Positions 54,285 to 63,809 of a stretch of 64,000 nucleotides of DNA are shown here, in pieces (position 1 is the stretch's first letter; each line of letters starts with the position of its first letter). Source of the stretch: an uncultured Lachnospiraceae bacterium (lineage in GTDB: Bacteria; Bacillota; Clostridia; Lachnospirales; Lachnospiraceae). The notes beneath the pieces were generated by a model. That model worked only from the letters and a program-made list of their open reading frames with translations, was not told where the DNA came from and searched no databases. Location of the stretch: assembly GCA_910578555.1 (NCBI GenBank), contig CAJTPS010000014.1, positions 21,057-85,056 on the forward strand, given 5' to 3'. The position numbers and the translations under genes were made by a program.

Positions 54285-55673
54285 TTATTCCGCATCCTCC
54301 AGTCGGTTAACGAGTTCTTTAAAAATCTGTCCTCTGACTTCATAATTCGGAAACATGCCCCAGCTTGCACATGCCGGCGAAAGCAGTACCGCATCTCCAT
54401 TCTCTGCCTGACTGATGCAGATCCCGAATGCCTCCTCAAACGTATCCGCCAGAATAATATTTTCTACACCGTGCCTTCTCGCACAGTCTGCAATCTTATC
54501 CCTCGTCTGTCCGATCAGAACCAGACACTTGACTTTACCGTCAAAAGCCTCGATCCACTCGTCATACTCACTCTGCTTATCATAGCCGCCGCCGATCAGT
54601 ACCGTAGGTTTACTCATCGCCTTGATTCCCTGGATCGCCGCATCCGGGTTCGTTCCTTTAGAGTCATTATAATAGTCCACGCCGCGTTTGGTCGCCACGT
54701 ATTCTATCCGGTGCTCTACTGCACGAAATTGTCTGACCACGGACAGAATCGTCTCCATGGGTACGCCCATCTCCTGCGTGATCGCAATCGCCGCCATCAC
54801 ATTTTCCACATTGCACATACCGACCAGATTCATCTCATGGATATCCAGAAGTCTGGTCACCTCACCGTTTTTTATCAGACAGATATCGTCGCCGTCCAGA
54901 TAGCAGCCTTCTTCCGGCTTCGCCGCCGAAGAAAACCATACCACACGCGCCGGACATCTGCTTCCGAAATCCTTCGTGTATGCATTGTCATAGTTGAGCA
55001 CACAGGTCTGCTCTCTGGTCTGATTCATGGCAATGCCTTCCTTGGCCGCCGCATAATTCTCCATCGTATGGTGCCTGTTCAGATGGTCCGGCGTAATATT
55101 CAGAATCGCCGATACATCCGGCCTGAAACGCTCAACCGTCTCTAACTGAAAGCTGCTGATCTCCGCCACCGTCACAGTCTCCTCTGTGGCATCAAGCGCC
55201 GTCAGTGTATAGGGATTACCAATGTTGCCCACCACATCCACATCATTGCAGTACGCGGACATAATCTCACCTACCAGCGTGGTGGTCGTCGTCTTCCCGT
55301 TCGTGCCTGTGATACCGATCACGCGTCCGCGCCCTATTCGGTAGGCAAGCTCAATCTCACCCCAGATCGCAATCCCCCTTGCCCGAAATGCCTCCACAAA
55401 CGCGGTATCCGTCGGCACACCGGGGCTGAGCACCACCAGGCAGACCTGCGCGGACACTTCCTCCGGCAGTTCGCCGAGCACGATCTGTATCTGCATATCC
55501 CGGGACAGCTTCGCTCTGATCTCCTCCCGTTCAAGTTTATCGTTGGCATCATAAAGCACCGACTCCACACCCACATGCTGTAACACTTTCACTGCACCGA
55601 TTCCGCTGATTCCCGAACCGACGACCAGTACCTTTTTACCCCGTAGATCATTTATGCTCTCTATCTTTTCCAT
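54285..55673 (-). CDS. murD: UDP-N-acetylmuramoylalanine-D-glutamate ligase
   Basis: The 462-residue protein has the N-terminal Rossmann motif VLVVGSGISGIGAVKVLQ, the ATP loop VIGITGTNGKTTTTTLVGEI, the NILNITPDHLNRH region and the C-terminal DYYNDSKGTNPDAAIQGIKA. It adds D-glutamate to UDP-MurNAc-L-Ala in the cytoplasm. It is flanked by mraY (16 bases) and ftsW (no gap). Confidence 0.96.
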   Translation of the reverse strand: MEKIESINDLRGKKVLVVGSGISGIGAVKVLQHVGVESVLYDANDKLEREEIRAKLSRDMQIQIVLGELPEEVSAQVCLVVLSPGVPTDTAFVEAFRARGIAIWGEIELAYRIGRGRVIGITGTNGKTTTTTLVGEIMSAYCNDVDVVGNIGNPYTLTALDATEETVTVAEISSFQLETVERFRPDVSAILNITPDHLNRHHTMENYAAAKEGIAMNQTREQTCVLNYDNAYTKDFGSRCPARVVWFSSAAKPEEGCYLDGDDICLIKNGEVTRLLDIHEMNLVGMCNVENVMAAIAITQEMGVPMETILSVVRQFRAVEHRIEYVATKRGVDYYNDSKGTNPDAAIQGIKAMSKPTVLIGGGYDKQSEYDEWIEAFDGKVKCLVLIGQTRDKIADCARRHGVENIILADTFEEAFGICISQAENGDAVLLSPACASWGMFPNYEVRGQIFKELVNRLEDAE

Positions 55674-55689
55674 ATCCTGTTATCCCCTC

Positions 55690-56652
55690 TCAGACCCAGA
55701 CGCCCATAAGCGCCACCAGACACAGCAGCGCAGTCACGATCGAAAACACGGCTACCACTCTGGTCTCCGCCCAACCGCACAGTTCGAAGTGATGATGGAT
55801 CGGCGCCATCTTGAAAATACGCTTACCGCCGCTCATCTTGAAATAAGTAACCTGTATGATGACCGACAGCACTTCTATCATATAAATGAATCCCACGATC
55901 ACAAGAAAAAGAGGCATCTGCATCATATACGCCGCAGCCGCCACAAAACCGCCCAGTGCAAGAGAACCCGTATCTCCCATAAACACACTGGCAGGATATA
56001 CATTAAATAACAAAAAGCCGAGCAGCGCTCCCACCACCGCGCAGGTAATCGGCTCGATCCCGCTCCCCGTACCGATCGCCACCACACTGAAGAACGTTGC
56101 GACCAGCACCGTGACAGAGCTTGCCAGACCGTCCAGACCGTCGGTAAAATTCGTCCCGTTGACCGTACCGATCACAATAAAGAACAACAGCGGAATATTC
56201 ATCCATCCGAAATCCAGATACACGCCGTCCAGAAACGGTACCCGCATCGCAAGCGAAACATCCGTATAACGCAGCAGGTAAAAGACAAATACGCCAGTGA
56301 CCACGATCTGCATCCCAAACTTCTGCCACGCCCTAAGACCCATGGATCGTCTCAGCACGACTTTAATGTAATCATCCAGAAAACCGATCAAGCCGAATCC
56401 GAGTGTGAGGAACAGAATCGGAATCATCCTCGGATAATCCCGCACAAAAAAGATCGACGTAACCACAACACTGATCAGAATCAGGATACCGCCCATCGTC
56501 GGCGTGCCGTTCTTTTTCAAATGGCTCTCCGGTCCTTCCTCCCTGACCGTCTGCCCGACCTTAAGCCGCCGCAGAAAAGGGATCACCACCGGTCCCATAA
56601 CCACACTGATCGCAAAAGATATCAACACCGCCATTAAAATCGTAGAATTCAT
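55690..56652 (-). CDS. mraY: Phospho-N-acetylmuramoyl-pentapeptide transferase
   Basis: The 320-residue protein has ten membrane segments and MraY motifs: GTPTMGGILILISVVVTSIF, FLDDYIKVV, NGTNFTDGLDGLASSVTVL, FMGDTGSLALGG and the APIHHHFELCGW loop. It makes lipid I on the inner face of the membrane. A 90-bp tandem repeat array separates it from the PBP gene upstream. Confidence 0.96.
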   Translation of the reverse strand: MNSTILMAVLISFAISVVMGPVVIPFLRRLKVGQTVREEGPESHLKKNGTPTMGGILILISVVVTSIFFVRDYPRMIPILFLTLGFGLIGFLDDYIKVVLRRSMGLRAWQKFGMQIVVTGVFVFYLLRYTDVSLAMRVPFLDGVYLDFGWMNIPLLFFIVIGTVNGTNFTDGLDGLASSVTVLVATFFSVVAIGTGSGIEPITCAVVGALLGFLLFNVYPASVFMGDTGSLALGGFVAAAAYMMQMPLFLVIVGFIYMIEVLSVIIQVTYFKMSGGKRIFKMAPIHHHFELCGWAETRVVAVFSIVTALLCLVALMGVWV

Positions 56653-56722
56653 ATTTCCTCCGTTTTACGCTTCCTGTTCGAGAACAGCCTGCTGTCCCCG
56701 CGGATATAGCCCTATGTCCTCC

Positions 56723-57080
56723 TACCGAGAACAGCTTGTGATTCCCGCGGACATAGCTTAGTTATACTTAGTCTGTATTCCTCACAGCCTTAGTGCAACT
56801 TCGTGCTCCCTACCGAGAACAGCTCTGCTGTTCTCGCGGACATGATTTAGTTGCTCTTAGGCTGTGTTCTTTACAGCCTTAGTGCAACTTCATGTCTTAT
56901 TACCGAGAACAGCTCCGCTGTTCTCGCGGACATGATTTAGTTGCTCTTAGCTTGCGTTCTTTGCAAGCTTAGTGCAACTTCATGTCTTATTACCGAGAAC
57001 AGCTCCGCTGTTCTCGCGGACATGATTTAGTTGCTCTTAGCTTGCGTTCTTTGCAAGCTTAGTGCAACTTCATGTCCTAT
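56723..57080. repeat. 90-bp tandem repeat array between the PBP gene and mraY
   Basis: Four units begin at 56723, 56811, 56901 and 56991 (88, 90, 90 and 90 bases); a degenerate partial unit precedes them near 56680. Each has a perfect hairpin CGAGAACAGC/GCTGTTCTCG in units 3-4 and a second 7-bp stem. The second stem is AGCTTGC/GCAAGCT in units 3-4 but AGGCTGT/ACAGCCT in unit 2, so three base pairs changed on both sides. The last unit reaches into the final codons of the PBP gene (57070-57080). There are no unique spacers. Confidence 0.92.
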
Positions 57081-58821
57081 TATAGTCCATCTTCTCCAAA
57101 TATGGAAGAATGTTTTCAAAAAGCTGCCGCACCACCGGCGCGGCGATCTGCCCGCCGTAATATGTGCCCTGTGGATTATTAATGATTGCGACTGCCAGCA
57201 CCTGCGGGTTATCCGCCGGCGCAAATCCTAAGAAAGAGGCAATGTATCTGCCGCTTCCTCTGGGCAGGGTCTGGCTGGTCGCCGTCTTGCCGCCGACACG
57301 GTAGCCTTCCACAGCACCGTTTCTGCCGCTTCCCTCCGCCACCACCTGCTCCAGTATGTATCGCATTGTCGCGGACGTCTCTTCCGAAACCACATGTTCC
57401 CTGACCGGATAGCTGAAGACCTTGGAATTACTGCCGTCGCTGTCCGCCACCTTCACGCCGAAATGAGGCGTGATCCGTCTGCCGCCGTTGATGATGGAAG
57501 AAGCCGTCACCGCAAGCTGAATCGGTGTGATCTGAAAAGACTGCCCGAAAGAAATAGTCGCCAGTTCCACCGGTCCGATATTATCCACATTATGCATGAT
57601 GGTGCCCGCCTCGCCCGGCAGGTCTATTCCCGTCTTATCCAGCAGACCGAACTGCCGGAAATAGGAATAGTACTTCTCCACGCCGATCCTCTGTCCGACG
57701 GTAATAAATACGGGGTTGCAGGAATTCATCGTCCCCTGCACGAAATCCTCTGCCCCGTGTCCTCCCACTTTATGACATCGGATCTTGCGGTCCTCCACCA
57801 TAATAAATCCCGGACAGTTGAAGGTATCCGTGGTCTTGACTGCTCCAGATTCCAGCCCGGCGGCAGCCGTCACAATCTTAAAAGTCGATCCCGGCTCATA
57901 CGTATCATTGATACAGCCGTTGCGCCACATACCGTTTAACAGCTCCTGCTTTTTCTCCTCACTGATGCCTTCACTTTCTATCCCTTCCGGCAGTGTGTAA
58001 GGATCATTCAAATTAAATTCCGGCACATTGACCATAGCATAGATCTCGCCGTTTTGGGGATTCATCACGAGGATGGACACACTGGCGGCCTCTTTCGTTT
58101 CCATGGTCTGCAGTGCAAGCTGTGTCGCGTAACTCTGGATATTCATATCCAGGCTGACATAGAGGTCTTGCCCGCCTACGGGCTCCACTCTCTCTTCTCC
58201 CGCCTCGGCAACCTCCACCCCTTTAGCATCGGTCACCGTTAAGATCGTTCCCGCTTCTCCCTGCAAATATTCCTCATAGATCACTTCCAGCCCGATAATG
58301 CCCTGATTATCCCCTCCGGTAAATCCGAGCACTTTAGAGCCTAAGGAATCATACGGATAATAACGCTTATAATCCTCATCCACTTTTACGCCCGCCAGAT
58401 CGTATCCTCTTATAGCATCGCCGATGCTCTTATCCACATTACTTTTAATTTTCTCTATGGAAGAATACTTTTCCACCCTTTTACGGACATACTCCTCCGA
58501 CAGGCCCAGTTCCTTACACAGCATCGCAATCACTTCCTCCGGCTCTGTGATCTGGCTGTGGATGACCGATATGGTACACACAGTCTTATTATCCGCCAGT
58601 ATCTTGCCTTCCGAATCTATGATCCTGCCCCTTGCCGCCTTAATGCTTCTCTCCCGCTCATGCAGTTCTTTTGCTCTCATCGTATAATACTCTGACCGGA
58701 AGACCATCAGATATACCAGTCTTCCCATTAAGATGCCGAACACGATCAGACACAGGAACATCACCACCACAGTCTTGCTTCTGTGATACGTCTTGTGCAG
58801 GTGCGGTATATCGTCCATCAT
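57070..58821 (-). CDS. Class B penicillin-binding protein, SpoVD/FtsI-like
   Basis: The 583-residue protein has a cytoplasmic start, one membrane segment (VVVMFLCLIVFGILMGRLVY, about 18-37), a pedestal domain, and a transpeptidase domain with SxxK at 312-315 (STFK), SxN at 367-369 (SCN) and, in place of KTG, KTA at 512-514. The PASTA domain usual in SpoVD is absent. It cross-links peptidoglycan outside the membrane, probably with FtsW/SpoVE. Its last codons and stop lie in the first unit of the tandem repeat array. Confidence 0.9.
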   Translation of the reverse strand: MMDDIPHLHKTYHRSKTVVVMFLCLIVFGILMGRLVYLMVFRSEYYTMRAKELHERERSIKAARGRIIDSEGKILADNKTVCTISVIHSQITEPEEVIAMLCKELGLSEEYVRKRVEKYSSIEKIKSNVDKSIGDAIRGYDLAGVKVDEDYKRYYPYDSLGSKVLGFTGGDNQGIIGLEVIYEEYLQGEAGTILTVTDAKGVEVAEAGEERVEPVGGQDLYVSLDMNIQSYATQLALQTMETKEAASVSILVMNPQNGEIYAMVNVPEFNLNDPYTLPEGIESEGISEEKKQELLNGMWRNGCINDTYEPGSTFKIVTAAAGLESGAVKTTDTFNCPGFIMVEDRKIRCHKVGGHGAEDFVQGTMNSCNPVFITVGQRIGVEKYYSYFRQFGLLDKTGIDLPGEAGTIMHNVDNIGPVELATISFGQSFQITPIQLAVTASSIINGGRRITPHFGVKVADSDGSNSKVFSYPVREHVVSEETSATMRYILEQVVAEGSGRNGAVEGYRVGGKTATSQTLPRGSGRYIASFLGFAPADNPQVLAVAIINNPQGTYYGGQIAAPVVRQLFENILPYLEKMDYNRT

Positions 58822-58890
58822 ACAGAAAACCTCACAAAAAGGTATTAATATAATTTATTACCGTTTTTATGAGGTTATTCTTATTTTGCT

Positions 58891-61167
58891 CTATTCTGTT
58901 TCTTCCGGTTCCTCTCCGGTGTCTTCATCGCCTTCTGTCCCCGGCTCCAGATCGCCTTCGATCATGCTGCCGCCATACACCTGCGTGCCGAGTTCCGGAT
59001 CATACAGATAGCCTGTTTCCGGATCTTTCAAATAGCCTGTCTCCGGATCCAGCGGGAAGCTCTTCCATCTCTCCCGTTCAGCCGCCTGTTCCGGCGTTTC
59101 TCCTTCCGGCTCTTCCTCCCCGGACTCGCCTTCTTGTCCTTCTTCCCCGGTCTGTCCGCCGTCTGGCGTAACAGGATTGCCTTCCTCATCCGTCTGCGGT
59201 TCATCGCCCGTCTGCTCCGGCGTCCTGATCTGAATCTGCAGAGCTTCGAGTTCCTCCCGCTCCGTATCACTGAGTTCTTCTGTCATAAAGATGTTCAGAT
59301 AGGGAAGCACCTCCGTCAGTACCTTCCTGACGATCCTCGTGGCAAACTTCGCATCATCCTGACTGAATGCGTTGGGTCTGTCCACTACCACATAGATCGC
59401 GATCTCCGGATCGTCCGCCGGCGCATATCCCAGGAAAGATACCACATATTCGTTATTTTTACGAGGCAGCGTCTCCGCCGTTCCGGTCTTGCCGCCAATC
59501 ATATATCCTGCCGGTCTCGCGGTCTTGCCCGTACCCTTCTCTCCGGTCACCACCGTATTACAGAACTCTTTGATCGTATCGCTGGTGGACTGGGAGATTG
59601 TCTGCTTCAGCACTCTCGGCTGAACATTTTCTCTCGTTGCACCGTCCGCCGTGGTGATTCTGTCCACCACATGAGGTTCATAATAATAGCCGCCGTTGAT
59701 AAGCGAACAAAACGATGTGATCGTCTGGATCATGGTTGCGTTAAATCCCTGTCCGAAAGAATTGGTGGCCAGTTCCACCGGTCCGATCGTATCTTTCGTA
59801 TACACCATTGACACCGTGCGCGGCTCACCCGCCAGATCAATATTGGTCTTTAAACCGAATCCGAACAGATGCTGGTAATCCACGAACTGACTCCGCCCAA
59901 GCGCAGCAGCCACATGCATCAGCACCACGTTACAGGATCTCTCGATCCCCTGCTGCACGGTAATATACCCGTCTCCGAACGTCTGATGGCACCTGACCGG
60001 CTTCGGCGCGCCCACATCCAGTTCGCCTGTACAGTTGTATGATTCATTGCCGGTGATCGCACCGCTCTCGATGGCCGCCGCTACCGTGAAAGGCTTCGCT
60101 ACCGATCCCGGTTCATAAGTATCCACGATGCAGAAGTTCTTCCACAAAGCATTAAGCTGCAGATACATGGCCTGATCGTCCATGCCGTCTATGACCTCCT
60201 GCGTCACATATTCGCCCGTACGCATCCCCTTGTCATCCACTAACGGCATTCCCAACAGATTCGCCGTATTTCTCGGATCATTCAGATCAAATGCCGGATA
60301 GCCTGCCATAGCCAGTATACGTCCCGTATCCACCTCCATGATGATACAGCCGACATTCTCTGCGCCGTTCCCCGGTCTGTAAGCGTCTTTATACTCCTCA
60401 TTAAATTCTTTCAGATATTTCTCTACGATGCTCTGGACATTCGCGTCTATGGACGTCTGGATATTACAGCCGTCCTGTGCCGCTATGGTCGTCCGCTCCA
60501 GATTGGAATCATCATTCAGGTAGCCGTACTCCCGTCCGTTAATTCCACTTAATATATCATTATAGTACTCTTCCAGCCCGTATGTACCCCGATTGTCACT
60601 GGTCGTAAAACCAATCACATCACATGCCAGAGAACCGTTCGGATATTCTCTTTTATACTCGCTCTCAAACCACACGCCCTTAATGTTTGCGCCTGCCTCC
60701 GGATCATTCGCCAACTCCTGAAAAGCGTTCATTTTCTCATACTCTACGCGCCTGGCCATAACATAATAAGAAGACTCCGGATGGGATGCGATATAGCCTC
60801 TCACCTCGTTCGTGTCTATATTAAAGCACTTCTTAAGCGCGTTTAACGTCGGTTCCAGATTCTCCTCCTTACGCATCAGGATCTTCGTATCCAGAATGAC
60901 ATTATATACTTTATTGCTGACTGCCAGAATCGTGCCGTTTGAATCCGTGATATCACCACGTTTAAAAGGTATTGTCGTTGAGTCATACTCCTGCTGCGAC
61001 AATACCGCCTTCTTGTACTCCTCGCCGTTGTCTCTTGTAATCAGATACAGCTGTGCGCTGAGTCCTGCAAAAGCCGCCAGTATTATAAGAAATAATACCA
61101 GCAGCTTCTTCTGCATTTTAATTGTAAATCTGTTGACGGAACTTCTTCCGCTTTCCCGACTGCCCAA
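58891..61167 (-). CDS. Class B penicillin-binding protein, FtsI-like, with acidic tail
   Basis: The 758-residue protein starts at a TTG at 61167 (AGGTGG upstream). It has a membrane segment at about 20-40, a pedestal domain, and SxxK at 355-358 (SVAK), SCN at 411-413 and KTG at 559-561. After the transpeptidase domain comes a tail of about 130 residues rich in Glu, Pro and Gly with short repeats (DPETGYLKDPETGYLYDPE). The tail is unusual and faces outward. It is the likely division transpeptidase, as it directly follows ftsL. Confidence 0.9.
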   Translation of the reverse strand: MGSRESGRSSVNRFTIKMQKKLLVLFLIILAAFAGLSAQLYLITRDNGEEYKKAVLSQQEYDSTTIPFKRGDITDSNGTILAVSNKVYNVILDTKILMRKEENLEPTLNALKKCFNIDTNEVRGYIASHPESSYYVMARRVEYEKMNAFQELANDPEAGANIKGVWFESEYKREYPNGSLACDVIGFTTSDNRGTYGLEEYYNDILSGINGREYGYLNDDSNLERTTIAAQDGCNIQTSIDANVQSIVEKYLKEFNEEYKDAYRPGNGAENVGCIIMEVDTGRILAMAGYPAFDLNDPRNTANLLGMPLVDDKGMRTGEYVTQEVIDGMDDQAMYLQLNALWKNFCIVDTYEPGSVAKPFTVAAAIESGAITGNESYNCTGELDVGAPKPVRCHQTFGDGYITVQQGIERSCNVVLMHVAAALGRSQFVDYQHLFGFGLKTNIDLAGEPRTVSMVYTKDTIGPVELATNSFGQGFNATMIQTITSFCSLINGGYYYEPHVVDRITTADGATRENVQPRVLKQTISQSTSDTIKEFCNTVVTGEKGTGKTARPAGYMIGGKTGTAETLPRKNNEYVVSFLGYAPADDPEIAIYVVVDRPNAFSQDDAKFATRIVRKVLTEVLPYLNIFMTEELSDTEREELEALQIQIRTPEQTGDEPQTDEEGNPVTPDGGQTGEEGQEGESGEEEPEGETPEQAAERERWKSFPLDPETGYLKDPETGYLYDPELGTQVYGGSMIEGDLEPGTEGDEDTGEEPEETE

Positions 61168-61197
61168 ATGCCCACCTACTTATAACCGCTGTTTTTC

Positions 61198-61683
61198 TTA
61201 TTGTGGAATGTCCGCCATCTGCTTGACATAATCATTATTCTCACTTGCAAAAGAAATGATCTGTCCTTCCTGCGCATACTGCATACCCAGTTCCTGAATC
61301 GCGATTCTCTTTACCTCTTCTAAGTTTACACTGCTTGTTATTCTACTATATTCCTCATCATTTGCAAGCTTTAAATCATTCAGCTGCTTCTCCAGTGCGG
61401 AAATATGTTGTACACTGCCCGTAATATCCGCCTGCAGACCGATATAATTCACCAAAGTGATGCCTGTCACCACAAGCGCTGCACATAAGAATACCACATA
61501 TCCCGCGCTCATATGCTTCGCCTTTTCTCTGTTTTTACGCGCCGTATTACTGATTTTTCTCTGAGGCTTTTTCTCAATCTCCCTGGTAACATCTAACTTT
61601 CTGACCGCACTGCCCTGTACATAATAACGGTTCCGTCCGTCTGCCGTGCGGCTTCTGTTCCCTGCTCTGTGTGTTGACGCCAT
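61198..61683 (-). CDS. FtsL-like septum protein
   Basis: AAAGGGG precedes the ATG at 61683, giving 161 residues. A basic cytoplasmic start of about 75 residues is followed by one membrane segment (AGYVVFLCAALVVTGITLVN) and a coiled coil (VQHISALEKQLNDLKLANDE). This size and layout, and the place between rsmH and a PBP gene, fit FtsL. The sequence itself is poorly conserved in this family. Confidence 0.82.
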   Translation of the reverse strand: MASTHRAGNRSRTADGRNRYYVQGSAVRKLDVTREIEKKPQRKISNTARKNREKAKHMSAGYVVFLCAALVVTGITLVNYIGLQADITGSVQHISALEKQLNDLKLANDEEYSRITSSVNLEEVKRIAIQELGMQYAQEGQIISFASENNDYVKQMADIPQ

Positions 61684-61740
61684 GTCTGTTCTGTCCCCTT
61701 TATCATTTAACTTTCTGACCACTTCTCTTTATATCCGGTG

Positions 61741-62676
61741 TTATTTCTTCTCAAACACTCTGAGTTTTGCGCTTTTGGCTCTCTTATTATCTGCTACTTC
61801 TTCCGCCGACGGCAGAATCGGTTTTCTGGTAATGACCCTGCCCTTAGATGTCTGTCCGCATACGCAGACCGGAAAATCCGGCGGGCACGTGCACGGATTC
61901 TCATTTTTCCGAAAAGCCGACTTCACGATCCTGTCTTCCAGCGAATGAAATGTAATGATGCAAATCCTTCCTCCCGGATTCAGCAGATCAATCAGATCGT
62001 CCAGTGAATCCTTAAGCACCTCCAGTTCCCGGTTGCACTCGATCCGGATCGCCTGAAAGGTTCTCTTGGAAGGATGTCCTCCCGCCGCCCTCATCTTCGC
62101 AGGAATTGCCGCCTTGATGATCTCATTTAACTCGCCCGTCGTCTCTACGGGCTTGTCCGCTCTTGCACTGACAATGTGCTTCGCAATGTTTTTAGCGAAC
62201 TGCTCTTCCCCGTAATCCCTGATCACATGATAGAGCTGCGTCTCCGTATATCCATTCACGATATCCGCAGCTGTCAGAGACTGCCGCAGATCCATCCGCA
62301 TGTCCAGTGTCGTATCATATTTATAGGAAAAACCTCTCTCCGCATTGTCGAGTTGAAAAGAAGATACCCCCAGATCCAGCACGATTCCATCCACTTTCTC
62401 AATTCCGATTCCGCCAAGCGCCGTCCTCGCGTTGCAGTAATTATCGCGAATCAGCGTTACCTTGCTCTCATAAGACCTAAGCCTTGCACCGGCAGCCTCG
62501 ATCGCGGCCTCATCCTGGTCGATTCCGATGAGCCTGCCGCTCTCCCCAAGCGCTCCGGCGACGCGGTAAGCGTGTCCGCCGCCGCCCAGCGTGCCGTCCA
62601 CATAGGTTCCGTCCGGCCTGATCTGTAAACTGTCTATTGTTTTCTCTAAAAGAACCGATGTATGTTTATATTCCAT
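61741..62676 (-). CDS. rsmH: 16S rRNA (cytosine-1402-N4) methyltransferase
   Basis: The 311-residue protein starts [19 protein letters not shown] and has the SAM-binding motif [17 protein letters not shown], the [16 protein letters not shown] motif and the [15 protein letters not shown] end. It methylates C1402 of 16S rRNA. As in most bacteria it follows mraZ in the division cluster. Confidence 0.97.
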   Translation of the reverse strand: MEYKHTSVLLEKTIDSLQIRPDGTYVDGTLGGGGHAYRVAGALGESGRLIGIDQDEAAIEAAGARLRSYESKVTLIRDNYCNARTALGGIGIEKVDGIVLDLGVSSFQLDNAERGFSYKYDTTLDMRMDLRQSLTAADIVNGYTETQLYHVIRDYGEEQFAKNIAKHIVSARADKPVETTGELNEIIKAAIPAKMRAAGGHPSKRTFQAIRIECNRELEVLKDSLDDLIDLLNPGGRICIITFHSLEDRIVKSAFRKNENPCTCPPDFPVCVCGQTSKGRVITRKPILPSAEEVADNKRAKSAKLRVFEKK

Positions 62677-62780
62677 CTCTACCTCTGCAGCGAAGCGACA
62701 GCACGCACGCCGCTCTGTATGTGTAAGCCTTGATTTCTCTTTACCGTCTCCACCGTCATTTACACTGCCGGTGTGTACAC

Positions 62781-63215
62781 TCAGATCCCCAGCCCGAGCT
62801 GCGCCATGTGTTCCGCGATCTCATCCATGTCTTCATATGCTGCCATACCCTCGAACCGTTCTTTACTCCAGATCTCTATCCTGCTTGCCACCCCGATCAG
62901 CACCACGTCCTTACTGATCTGCGCAAATTCTCTCAAAATGTTTGGTACCAGAATTCTTCCCTGTTTATCCACTTCTACTTCCGCTGCACCTGCCAGAAAA
63001 AATCTCACAAACTGTCTGGCTTCCTTATTCGTAATAGGCAGGGCTTTCAGTTTCTCCTCGAATGCGCTCCATTCTTCGTTGTCATATACAAACAGGCAGC
63101 CATCCAGCCCTTTCGTTACCACAAAGGTATCTCCCAGCGCTTCCCTGAACTTAGAAGGGATGATCAGCCTGCCTTTGGTGTCGATTGTGTGATTGTATTC
63201 TCCCATAAACATCAT
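62781..63215 (-). CDS. mraZ: Transcriptional regulator MraZ
   Basis: The 144-residue protein begins [20 protein letters not shown] and has two SpoVT/AbrB-like repeats ([20 protein letters not shown] is the second). MraZ binds short repeats before its own operon and controls the division cluster. Four GTGG repeats 10 bases apart lie at 63402-63435. An AGGG site lies 6 bases before the ATG at 63215; the ATG at 63212 is also possible. Confidence 0.96.
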   Translation of the reverse strand: MMFMGEYNHTIDTKGRLIIPSKFREALGDTFVVTKGLDGCLFVYDNEEWSAFEEKLKALPITNKEARQFVRFFLAGAAEVEVDKQGRILVPNILREFAQISKDVVLIGVASRIEIWSKERFEGMAAYEDMDEIAEHMAQLGLGI

Positions 63216-63401
63216 CGATCACCCTTGCCCTGCGCATCCTTGTATCTTCGCGATCGTCTTGCGATCTTCCATGTGACCATATGCGCGTCTGTAACATATA
63301 AGTGGTCTGCCACGGAAATTCCGGTCTGTCTCGTGAAATCATGCGATCTGCTGCTTATTCCCAAATCATGCTCTAACGCTCCGAATAGCGGCTTCATATC
63401 T

Positions 63402-63474
63402 CCACTTTATTCCACTTCATACCACTTTCCACCACTTTTACTCTAATTTTATACTATTTAAGAGGATAATGCAA
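63402..63474 (-). promoter_or_regulatory. mraZ promoter with four MraZ-type repeats
   Basis: On the minus strand TTGCAT (63469-63474) and TAAAAT (63446-63451) are 17 bases apart. Downstream lie four AAGTGG repeats whose GTGG cores are at 63432-63435, 63422-63425, 63412-63415 and 63402-63405, spaced exactly 10 bases. MraZ is known to bind several TGG-containing repeats with this spacing. The leader to mraZ is about 190 bases beyond them. Confidence 0.8.
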
Positions 63475-63690
63475 GGAAAAGTTGCTTAAAACCGGGATTT
63501 TCTATTTGACTGAAATCACCTTTACATCTCTGTCCACGTAATTCCATAATATGCAAAAAAGGACCCTCGTTCGACATGGTTTCAATCGCACGAAAGCCCT
63601 TGCTGTATGCAGTTTTGTCATATTTTATGTCAAAAAAACGGCAGTGTTGCCCCCAATGTCATTTAGATAAGGACAACATTGCAGTTAGGA
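63475..63690. other. Intergenic region without a clear gene
   Basis: No convincing reading frame is seen on either strand. A near-perfect inverted repeat GCAGTGTTG/CAACATTGC flanks a 24-base loop near 63642-63683. The sequence might be the end of a decayed mobile element, but no transposase frame supports that. Confidence 0.4.
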
Positions 63691-63698
63691 TTCTTTTT

Positions 63699-63733
63699 AC
63701 AGCGAGTAAACATTTTGTTTATTCGCTGTTTTT
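63699..63733 (+). terminator. Plus-strand terminator in the right intergenic region
   Basis: A 13-base arm ACAGCGAGTAAAC pairs with GTTTATTCGCTGT (one G-T pair) and is followed by TTTTTC on the plus strand. No plus-strand gene lies upstream, so the source transcript is unknown. Confidence 0.75.
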
Positions 63734-63809
63734 CTATATTTAAAAGCATTCAACGTAATAAATTTGTACGACAAACAGACAGATGCTTTCATCTGTCTTA
63801 AAAATGGTA

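Noticed and set aside
56723..57080. Possible CRISPR array
   Set aside because: Units of 90 bases are near identical across their length with no spacer-repeat pattern.
63212..63397. 61-residue leader frame overlapping the mraZ start
   Set aside because: Its ribosome site is too close to the ATG and the sequence shows no conserved features, though its stop overlaps the mraZ start; not enough support.
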